A model generated the notes under the pieces. It saw only the letters and a list, made by a program, of their open reading frames with translations. It was not told where the DNA came from and searched no databases. Below, one piece after another: positions 23,167-32,900 of a stretch of 64,000 nucleotides of DNA. Source of the DNA: Plasmodium malariae (lineage: Eukaryota > Apicomplexa > Aconoidasida > Haemosporida > Plasmodiidae); assembly GCF_900090045.1 (NCBI RefSeq), contig NC_041784.1:1309501-1373500 (forward strand), written 5' to 3'. The position numbers were made by a program, and so were the translations under genes. Positions within the stretch are counted from its first letter, which is position 1, and every line of letters begins with the position of its first letter.

Positions 23167-24150
23167 CCATAAAATATAGTCATAAAATGCCTTAATATAA
23201 AAGTTGTACATATAGAAAAGATTGCAGTTGTTTGGGGGATAATCCCCTTGAAGTATAAAGAATCAGGGATGTAATGAATAAAATATTATTTTGAATATGA
23301 CCCAGACATTGACCATTCTGTATCAATTCCGAAATTTTTTTTTTTTTTTTTTTTTGTTCAACCCCCCTTCTATATAGTAATTATAAACTGAACATTTATC
23401 GTTCTCATGAAAAAGAAGGCACCTTTTTTTGAAAGTGGTGTTTCTGCTACTAGCGCTTGTTTGAGGACTCACGAACATACTAACATATTAACATATATAT
23501 GTGTATATGCATATACACATATACATACATGCGTGCATATGTACATATGTGAATATATTATGGCTACATTTAAAGGCAAATTTAAATTTATGTGTCACCT
23601 TCATTCAACCTGAACAATTCAGAAGTTGCCCATTTTTTAAGAGTGCAGATATCCAGTGCGTATTTTTTAGAGGACAGGAATATTTAGTTTCATATAACGT
23701 TTACCTCCTATACGAACAAATAATTTTCAGAAAGAGTCTATTCCATTTCTCTCTTTCTTGAAAAATATCACTGTACTATAATTAAAGGAATTTTTTCTTT
23801 TTCTATTGCACACATTGTGCATGCAAATAAACCCTTTTTGGAGCAAAAAAAAAAAAGAAAAAGAAAACTATGACCATTTTGGCTAGAAAAAAAAAGAAAA
23901 AAGAAAATTATGACCATTTTGGCTAGAAAAAAAAAAAAAATAAAAAAAAAATAAACATAAAAGTGAACGTAAAAATGGGTATAAAAATGGACATAAAAAA
24001 AAACGTAAAATACACTTAAAACTTCACACAAATATACATGAAACTTCACACAAATATACATATAACTTCACACAAATATACATGAAACTTCACACAGATA
24101 TACATGAAACTTCACACAAATACATATAACGCTTACCGAGAAAGCGCTAA
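23167..24150. other. convergent intergenic region with 22-bp repeat
   Basis: It lies between the 3' ends of the Rad9-like gene and CDC20. It has a T run (23335-23355) and five copies of a 22-bp unit at about 24012-24122, acttcacacaaatatacatg plus aa. No coding signal stands out. Confidence 0.75.
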
Positions 24151-25986
24151 TCACCTGACCAGTTCATAACAATTCGAAAAGGGGGAAAGCAGAGAAAAAT
24201 TAGGATCATCATTATTTTTAGGAAAAACATTCCAAAGTCTTATGGTTTCATCAGGAGAACCAGAGGCTACAGATGTACCATCGGGACTTAATGACACGTA
24301 TAATACCCTTAATTTATGACCATTTAAGGCGGAAATTTTTTTTAATTCAGGATAATTCCAAAGAATAATTTGACTGAGTGAATAGCTGTGTGTTGATATA
24401 AATTCATGAGTATTTTTAGACCATAAAATATTGGACACTTGAGAATTTGTGCTAATTTCGTTTATACATTTTCCATTGGTAGTATTCCAAAAAAATATTT
24501 TCTTATCAGCTGATCCACCTCCACTAGCTAATAAATTATTTTTATGTGGACACCAAGAAATAGCTTTTACTGCAGCTTTATGTTTTGTAAAATGAAAAAG
24601 AGATTTATTTGTATTATTATTTTCCCAAATTAATATAGAATTATCATTACTTCCTGAGGCTAATTGTTTTCCGTTATAATTCCATTGTAAGCCACATACT
24701 TCGGATTTGTGTTCTGTTAAATGTGCATAATTATTTTCCTTGCATCGAATGTCACAACTAATTATTGTATTATCTCGACTACCTGATGTTAAAGTATTAT
24801 AATACCAACATAATGCACCAACTCTTAAATTATGATTTTTATATTTTCTAATCTTAACTCCTTTTTCAATTTCCCAAATTTCTACAACACCATTTGATAA
24901 TCCAACAGCGAGATGGTTTCCAAATATATCCCATTTCACTGATGTTACTGATTTTTTATTTTTTTCAATTTTTTTTTTTTTTTTTTTTTCATTTCTTTTT
25001 TTCCCTTGTATTTTATTTAGCACAAATATTTCTTCACTTGTACATGTTTCATTATTCCATATACATAACTTATCATTCAAAGCAACTGCTATTATATTTT
25101 TCTTTGACCAATCCAGTAAATTCAGATAAAAATCATCTACCAAATTTGGTGCACTTAAAACTCTGTATGGCTCTTTACAAATTTTCCTCTTCTCCTTTTT
25201 ATCATTGTTAAAGATGTGTAACGGGTAAGAAAAATAAGGGGAAGTAATAAAAGGATCATTTATGCACACTTTTTTCTTATTTTCATTCAAATATATGCAT
25301 TTCCACGCGTTTTCTATCAGTATATTTTTGTTAACAAGCGCATTATCTGAACTATCATAGCGAAAGCTGTCGTTTTTTCGAAATTTTTGAGCTATGCGTC
25401 CCCTAGCATTATGATCATCTGCATACTTTTCCCTCTTCTCTCTTTGACCTTTCTCATAGGAAAGGAAATCCTTATTTTCATTATTTTCATTATTATCATT
25501 ATCATTATTATCATTATTATCATTATTATCATTATTATCATTATTAGCATTATTATCATTATTATCATTATTATCATTATTAGCATAATTAGCATTATTA
25601 TGATTATTATCATTATCCTTATCATCATCCTTATCATCATCAACATAATGACCATTTTTATGGTAACCTTTTTGTCCCCTTTTACCATTTCTCGGAATAG
25701 TATTTCTCTTTAATGTGTATTCATCTATCTGTATGTTGAATTTATTCTGTCTACTATATCTAGTCTTGTAGACATAGTTCGTACGTACTTCCCCTTGTTC
25801 ACTGTCAAATTCATATTCTTCTGACCAATTATTCCTAAAAATAATTTTATTCACATTTTCATTATATAGCGAAAATTCTCCCCAGGAATTATTTGGCAAG
25901 CATAACTGATTTCTTTTAAGTCCCTTTAATATTTTTTCCGAAATGTTTTTGGACCTGTAGTGATTGTTCACAGGATTAGGATTCAT
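24151..25986 (-). CDS. CDC20: CDC20/CDH1-type activator of the anaphase-promoting complex
   Basis: Single exon, 611 residues. The C-terminal half is a seven-bladed WD40 propeller that opens with the family hallmark YRVLSAPNLVDDFYLNLLDW (274-293), very close to Fizzy/CDH1 proteins. Clear blades include SVTSVKWDIFGNHLAVGLSN, EVCGLQWNYNGKQLASGSND, ISWCPHKNNLLASGGG and YVSLSPDGTSVASGSPDET. CDC20/CDH1 proteins bind degron substrates (KEN, D-box) on the propeller and dock on the APC/C through an N-terminal C-box and a C-terminal Ile-Arg tail. The C-terminus here is ELVR, a conservative IR-like tail. No canonical C-box (D/E-R-F/Y-I-P-x-R) is present; the nearest string is KRNTIPRN at 93-100. The N-terminus carries a large Asp/Asn insert (about 113-170, DNNDNN repeats) and a Lys-rich insert interrupts the first blades near 330-350. 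The plus-strand ORFs over it are shadows. Confidence 0.95.
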   Translation of the reverse strand: MNPNPVNNHYRSKNISEKILKGLKRNQLCLPNNSWGEFSLYNENVNKIIFRNNWSEEYEFDSEQGEVRTNYVYKTRYSRQNKFNIQIDEYTLKRNTIPRNGKRGQKGYHKNGHYVDDDKDDDKDNDNNHNNANYANNDNNDNNDNNANNDNNDNNDNNDNNDNDNNENNENKDFLSYEKGQREKREKYADDHNARGRIAQKFRKNDSFRYDSSDNALVNKNILIENAWKCIYLNENKKKVCINDPFITSPYFSYPLHIFNNDKKEKRKICKEPYRVLSAPNLVDDFYLNLLDWSKKNIIAVALNDKLCIWNNETCTSEEIFVLNKIQGKKRNEKKKKKKIEKNKKSVTSVKWDIFGNHLAVGLSNGVVEIWEIEKGVKIRKYKNHNLRVGALCWYYNTLTSGSRDNTIISCDIRCKENNYAHLTEHKSEVCGLQWNYNGKQLASGSNDNSILIWENNNTNKSLFHFTKHKAAVKAISWCPHKNNLLASGGGSADKKIFFWNTTNGKCINEISTNSQVSNILWSKNTHEFISTHSYSLSQIILWNYPELKKISALNGHKLRVLYVSLSPDGTSVASGSPDETIRLWNVFPKNNDDPNFSLLSPFSNCYELVR

Positions 25987-26179
25987 TTTTGTTATGTTCC
26001 TTCATCTTGTTTTATTTCGTATTGATTCATTTTGCTTTATTTCATTTTGATTTATTTCATTTTGCTTTATTTCAATTTGCTTTATTTCATTTTGCTTTAT
26101 TTCATTTTGATTTATTTCATTTTGATTTATTTCATTTTGATTTATTTCATTTTTCTTCCTTTCATCCTTTCTTCCTTCC

Positions 26180-26210
<31 letters not shown>

Positions 26211-27866
26211 CTGTCTCCTTAAAGGTTTTCAAAAAATATTTCGCGCCATATGTGTGCACATGTATTTGTCACACAAGGCCATAATAAATGGTTATGTTTC
26301 TTTTGTTGTGTTCCTATGTTTTATGCTTTTGCACATAACATGTAGCTTCTTCCTTTGCATAGGTATATATACATATATGTGTATACGCCTTATAGGAAAA
26401 AGGTTCTATACGTCCACGGTAAGGTTTATCGTCCGAGTCTTTTATTTAGATGCAAGAATAAATTACAAAGATAAGGTTATTAATTAAAAAATTTATTTCA
26501 TATCATGTATTCTTTTACAATTTAATAATTTTTGAACACACACATTTAAAAGAAGTATATATTTCCCTTTCGCTGGAGAGAAAAATATAAAAAGAAAAAA
26601 ATAATAATAAGCACAATTTAGCTTTAACTGAAAGGGAACAAAGTAAGTTATGCAAAAATGAGATTTATATTAGATCATGTGCATTGCTATAATGACTATT
26701 CATTATTGCTGCTACTTGTCCTACAATGATAAACTGTTATAAGCTTCTCTTATGCCTCACTATGAACTACTTTTGCCTTTTTCCATGTAACAGTTACGTA
26801 GGGAAAAAACGTGCATCTTTTTAAATCATTATATACACATATATGTACATGTGTGTATATTTATACATGCATATATTTATGTATAAACATGCTTTATTAA
26901 AAAAAGGAAGCTTATAGTATGGGTCTGCCTATTCCCTATGAACTACTAAATTCAGCATGGAGTTCTATGAATCTTACTTCACACATAACTGTTTAGTATT
27001 GTCATTATAAAAGAATTTAACCGTTTCAAAACTTTTTATCTATCAATTTTTGTTTTTTAAAAATTATTTTTAAAAAATGAAAAGTGGAGCATTATCATCG
27101 CAGTTTCCAATAAAAAAAAAATGGTGAAAAAATTATAGCTAGAAAAAAAAAAAAAAAAAATGGTAAAAAAAAAGGAAAAAAAAAAAAAAAAAAAATGGCA
27201 AAATAAAAGGATAGAAAAAACAAAAAAAGGGGTAAACAAAATAATACTACCATGTAAGGAGAAGTATAGATGCACATAAAATCATGTGTATATAAAAAAA
27301 AAAAAGGAAGCTCTTAAAAATATGCTGTAAAATTCGTTTAACATTCCCATTTGAAAAAAAAAAAAAATGCTTATTTCGATGTGTATTTTGTTCTACTCAG
27401 CAACATGCATAATAGCCTCAAGCAACGAATGTGTACTCAAAGTTGTACATAAGTGCGTATATAATGTATGTATATGTACACGTACGTTCAAGAAAATGTG
27501 TATTTATATATATATAATTTTACGAAAATGTATGCATATATAGTCCCATATACTTATGCGTATATTCAAAAACAATAGCAGCTAAATGTTCACATCGTGC
27601 ATTAACAAAATGAGCGTACGAAAAATGATGAGGTGTAAATGTGAGCATTTTAAACAACAGTATAATAATTTATGGAATTCAAAAAAGTTACATATGTTTA
27701 ATTATTTTTCTTTTTTAAAATATTTTATACTGGTAATTTTTGAAAATTCCAAGTAAGTTATATATTTAATTTATTGTCCATGTGTTATCTCTTTATCCTT
27801 CTCTTTTTTTATTTTAATTTATTTTATCTTTTGTTGCGAATTTTGCTCCTCGCAACGACATACCTC
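25987..27866. other. intergenic, upstream of CDC20
   Basis: At 26030-26160 a 12-bp repeat (tttatttcattt with tga/tgc joints) sits just 5' of the CDC20 start, followed by a 24-base T run. Beyond that the stretch is ordinary AT-rich DNA with A runs (27112-27195) and TATG microsatellite. A 25-codon ORF near 26919 (MGLPIPYELLNSAW) lacks any supporting splice context. Confidence 0.65.
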
Positions 27867-28079
27867 TCAATATTCCTTGTTATCACAACTTCTCAATAGT
27901 AATCCAGTGGAACAAATAAATATAGAGCTAATAGCAGTTATTGTAAATGCTACACAACCACATAATGCTTCAGCTAAACTGCAAAGTATATTTTTTTCAC
28001 GCGGAATCTCATATATTACGTACACTGGACAGTAAGGTCGGTATACCGGGTCATACGTGTAGTACTGTTTGTAGTACAT
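27867..28079 (-). CDS. small Cys-containing membrane protein, 70 residues
   Basis: An intact ORF from ATG to TAA with composition unlike its flanks. The N-terminus is Tyr/Pro-rich (YYKQYYTYDPVYRPYCPVY), followed by a charged turn (IPREKN) and a single hydrophobic helix with spaced Cys and Gly (SLAEALCGCVAFTITAISS), then LLLRSCDNKEY. The Tyr/Pro-rich head followed by a Cys-rich helix is reminiscent of small tail-anchored CYSTM-type proteins, but the Cys spacing does not match well, so I only note the resemblance. No cleavable signal peptide is apparent and topology is uncertain. Real-gene support comes from the sharp rise in G+C and balanced codon use within the ORF. It is transcribed towards the CDC20 promoter side and has no close partner gene. 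Confidence 0.68.
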   Translation of the reverse strand: MYYKQYYTYDPVYRPYCPVYVIYEIPREKNILCSLAEALCGCVAFTITAISSIFICSTGLLLRSCDNKEY

Positions 28080-28140
28080 TGTGCTAAACTTTAAAAATAT
28101 AAAAAAATAGGAGAGTGACGATTGTGCAGATATATAAATA

Positions 28141-28181
<41 letters not shown>

Positions 28182-28935
28182 TTTTGAAGGTTGAAGTATG
28201 CCGGAGTCCTGGTATTGGTTTACGAATAAATCATGCTATAGACTTGTTCTTAAAAAACATAGAAGCTCTTATAACTTGTGGAGGAAGACACGAAAGTATA
28301 ACAAAACAGAAAAAACAAAAAAAAAAATTTTAATTTTAATTTAAAACGTTCATTGAAAAAGAAAAAGCAAAAATATTGTTTCATAAATTATCAAAAGTTA
28401 TGTATGTAAGAAAAACTCTTCCCCCTCCCCCCCCCAAAAAAAAAAAAAAAAAATGAAGAAAAAAAAAAAAAAAAAAAAAAGGTGTGCATTTTTACTGAGC
28501 TACATATGTAAATGGCCAAAAAATAGCTTTCTATTTCTCTCTCTCTATTGATCTTTTTTTTTTTTTTTTTTTTTTTTTTCCTTTTATGGTGCATGCATAT
28601 AATATTTTTCTTTAATTTTTGGCTATAAAAAAAATAAAATAAAATAGAAAAATACTCATAAATGAAATTCTTAATGATATTATTCTCAAAAATAGAATTA
28701 TCAAATTGAGCATGAGGTATAAAAATGACTCTGTCTAAAATATTCAATCATATTTATATGTTTTATATATGGGATAAGATTGCTAAGTACATTATTAGTA
28801 AGAGTGCGATTAAATATAACATACTGTAAAACATGCATATTTTGAGAAGTACACATTTTTTTTTTTTTTTTTCTTAACTTTACTTGTTGTCCTGTTGTCC
28901 GTTCTCCCTTGCAAGGATTTTACACACAAACAGGT

Positions 28936-28983
<48 letters not shown>

Positions 28984-29003
28984 CATATAATGAGTAAATT
29001 AGT
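28080..29003. other. intergenic with an unassigned open stretch
   Basis: At 28190-28331 on the plus strand two frames are open and protein-like: an ATG frame starting MPESWYWFTNKSCYRLV and an overlapping frame reading RSPGIGLRINHAIDLFLKN. I could not place it in a gene. The rest consists of long A/T runs (28438-28482, 28555-28579) and a TA tract at 28941-28972. Confidence 0.5.
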
Positions 29004-29664
29004 ATGAGCTCGCAAAAGAATGAATGTTTCTGCTTTTTGGAAGTTCCTAAATGTGAATTAGAAGCTATTCTGCATAACAAGGGGGGAAATCTAATTTCCC
29101 ACTTGTCAAAAACGCTGAAGGGAAATAACACACTAATATTAAAAGAAGTATATTTAAATCATCATATTCTTACTGTCTTTTAAAAGGTTTGTCTACTTAA
29201 AGTTGAAATGAGCACAAGTATACAAGCATATAAATATGAGCAAAAAAAAAAAAAAAAAAGGAACAACTAAACAACGGAACAACGGAACAACGGAACAACG
29301 GAACAACGGAACAAATGTGTACAAAACAATCTGATCATAATGCGAACAAAATGTGAACAACAAAAAATGAACAATTAAGGATCACCTGTCCAGTCAGCAT
29401 ATTTTTGTTCATATATAATTAAAAAAAAAAAAATGTTGAATATTTGTGTAAAATTTTTGAAAAATATATTATTAAAGGTTATAAGTATACTATAATTTTA
29501 AATGAATGCTGTTAATTACGAATATATAGTTTATACATATAGAATAAATTATCATTAAGCGCTTTTTCGTGGTGAAATGGCATTATATACTAAGAAGAAA
29601 CAGAAGTTCATACGTATGCTATATCTTCTTGAGGACTCTCTCCATACATGTATATACATATATA

Positions 29665-29720
<56 letters not shown>

Positions 29721-29934
29721 GGTTTATATATGTATATGTTTGCTCATGATTACCGCCCTATGTGCATATGAATATGTATGGAAGTTCATTAATTTCGTTA
29801 ATCTTTTTTTTTTTTTTTTTGTTTTAATCGAGCGTATGAAATTCCCGCCTGCAAGCTTGAAATATTCCAATTTTGAAGAAATTTTACAGAGCCCTAATCC
29901 TTTTGAATATCTTCTACATTCTTGCATACATTGA
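29004..29934 (+). CDS. candidate three-exon gene, 99 residues, unknown
   Basis: Exon 1 (29004-29147) starts MSSQKNECFCFLEVPKC and ends at a GTATAT donor. Exon 2 (29560-29613) follows ATTAAG and ends at GTATGC. Exon 3 (29833-29934) follows a T-rich tract and AATCGAG, reading MKFPPASLKYSNFEEI and ending in TGA. All joints are phase 0 and the exons sum to 300 nt. Exons 1 and 3 look clearly coding; exon 2 (FFVVKWHYILRRNRSS) is weaker. No domain is recognised; the product is small, mixed charged/hydrophobic and lacks a signal peptide. The last 41 bp overlap the antisense 3' end of the large minus-strand gene, which is unusual and could mean that either end is mis-modelled. Confidence 0.45.
29272..29312. 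repeat. 8-bp tandem repeat
   Basis: Five to six copies of acaacgga within the first intron of the candidate gene at 29004-29934. Confidence 0.85.
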
Positions 29935-32900
29935 ACACTTTTGATTTAGGTTTCATTAAAAAGGGAGGTTTAACCTTGGGAATATTTGCTATGTCATTGG
30001 TTTCTTTAAATAAATTTTTTTTTATCAAATTGCCTACAATTTTGGAGGGAACTTTTGGTATAATTTTTACTAGAGATTTTTCTGTTAACTTCTTTGCACT
30101 AGATTCAACAACGTTTTCTAAAGAGACTTTACTCAATAACTTATTTGATGTAGACTCTTGCTTCTCCTTCTCCTCCTTCTCTTTTTTTTTGGAATTTATC
30201 ACGTTTAACGAACCTTCCGATTGCGAACTTATATTTTTAGAAAGTATTATTGCCTCATCATGAGAAGTGGCATCATCTATGATTCCATCTTCCCTTTTTT
30301 CCTTATGATTATCATGTTTCTCCTCATCAGAGGCATTAGCATTTTTAATATTATTACAATTTCTGTTTCCTTTATTATCTGACTCCTCTTCTATTGATAC
30401 AGTACGGTTGCCACTACTTTCTTTACTTGCCACTTTTTTAAGAGGAAATTCTTTTAATGTTGATAAGTTTTTCATGTTATGTAATTGTTTTATGAAAAAA
30501 TTTTTTTTTATAAAAGCCTTTTTCTCCTGCATATTTTTAATGTTCTTCATTTTAAGTTTTGGAAGAGTTTTCATGTTGGTTGCTTTGTTTCCATGAGAGG
30601 TAGTATTTTGCTTATCTTGTTTAAGGGGGTCTTTTTCTTCTACATTTCCCTCTAATTGTTCGTCATTCTTTTCGTGGACTTCTTCCTTTCCATTCCCTTC
30701 TTTAGCTCCTTCATTATTCCCATTATTTGGTACTTTAATTTCTGCCTTATCCTCCTTTGATGCCGCTTCCTTTTCTGCTACTTCCTTTTCTGTCTTCTCC
30801 TCTCCCCTATGCCCATTCGCAAAAGATTCCTTTTTGATTAACCGGCCCTTTTTAGGATGACTTTTTATTTCCTTCAAATTTATAGCTCCATCTTTGGGTT
30901 CATGAGTTTCTACTCCCTTGTCAATTTCGACAATTTGCTCCTTTTTGTTCGTACCTTCATCAAAACCAGACTCTCTACTTTTTGTTATAACCCCATTTGG
31001 CAATTTATGAATGATTACTTCTTTTCCTATCATCTTAGACTGTTCTTTACCCTGTTTCACTTCTAATAAGCTTGACAACTTATTCACGTCAAATGAGGAA
31101 TCCTTTTCTTCCGTTTTTGCATCCAATGTTAAATTGGACAACTTCATACTTAATTCTTCCGGATTGGAGGGCTGCTTTACTGTTTTCTTGTTATTATGAA
31201 TGTCACTACTACTGTAATAATGGGAGGAACTCACATCGTTATCTTCCTCCTTTTTGGTTTCTTCCTCGTCAGATGATCCAAACTGCTTTTTTCCATCGCT
31301 TTCCTTTTTATATTTCTCCATCATATTTATTTTAAAATTATTTTTCATAAAAAGTAATGATGAAGTTCCTCTTTTGAGACTTATTTTTTTTCCGTGCAAA
31401 ATGCTGACTTTTCCGTTTGTTCTCTTAGAGATGGCTTTTTCAGTTTTTTCCTTTTCCATTTGTTGTTCCCGTATGTTGTCTTCATTTTTAGGAGTTTCTA
31501 TATGGGATGCGTTGTGTTCACCTTTATGTAACAGTTTTTGTACAATATTTCTCTCATGGGAATCTTTCAAATTTGTATTAGATACTAATGAATGTTCAGG
31601 CTTATCCAAAATTTTTCCTATATTTCTCCTTACTGCATTTTCTATAAATCCTCTTTCATTTGGGATGTTTTCTAATTTTTGAGCAATTTTCATACTACTT
31701 TGAATTTTTACTGGTCTTACTGATTTCATGGGGGGGACTTTCTTCTGTGCCATGAGCACTGCTTTGTCTTGTCCATCTGAGCACGCGCCTTTCCCTGCAT
31801 CTCCGTCTTCTGCTTCTACACTTGGTTCTACACTTGGTTCTACACCTGCTTCTACACTTGGTTCTATACCTGCTTTTACACCAGCTTCTACACCTGCTTT
31901 TACACTTGGTTCTACACTTGGTTCTACACTTGGTTCTACACCTGCTTCTACACTTGGTTCTACACCTGCTTCTACACTTGGTTCTATACCTGCTTTTACA
32001 CCAGCTTCTACACTTGGTTCTACACTTGGTTCTACACTTGGTTCTACACCTGCTTCTACACTTGGTTCTACACCTGCTTCTACACTTGGTTCTATACCTG
32101 CTTTTACACCAGCTTCTACACTTGGTTCTACACTTGGTTCTACACCTGCTTCTCCACCCCCCCTCTTCTCCTTCCTCTCGTCGTCCTTTTTAAAAGATAC
32201 ACTTTTTTTAATAGACAATTTTTCTCCTGCTTTTTTTATGCATCCCTTCTTTATTTCTTCCTTTTTCTGATGGTATTTATCTCTACTTTGTATGTCTTCA
32301 TATGTGTGTCCATCCTCTTGTTGTATTTCCAAATTGTTAGTACTTGGATTATTAGAATAGTATTTTCCTATCTTTTCATTTTGTTGTAAGCATGAATTCA
32401 TTTTTAACGGAGCACTGTTAAAACTCTCTTTGTTATTCTTTAAAATCATTTTTTTTATGTCAATTTTTGGTGAAAAAGCTTTTTTTAAAAAATTATTCAA
32501 ATTTAGGTTCTTCTGTTCCTTGGATTTGTCGCTTTTGTTTATAAAACTTTTCGACAAAATGTTGTTCTTATTCGTGCTCCTGTTTGTACCATTATTCATA
32601 TTGTTATTTATAGCATCATTTATACCATTATTCATACCATTTTTTATGCCATTATTTATACCGCTATTTATAGCATCATTTATACCATTATTCATACCAT
32701 TATTCATACCATTATTCATACCATTATTCATACCATTATTCATACCATTATTCATACCATTATTCATACCATTATTCATACCATTATTCATACCATTATT
32801 CATACCATTATTCATACCATTATTCATACCATTATTCATACCATTATTCATACCATTATTCATACCATTATTCATACCATTATTCATACCATTATTCATA

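Noticed and set aside
26919..26996. A 25-codon plus-strand ORF (MGLPIPYELLNSAW)
   Set aside because: Looks protein-like but no donor or acceptor links it to other exons; too short to call.
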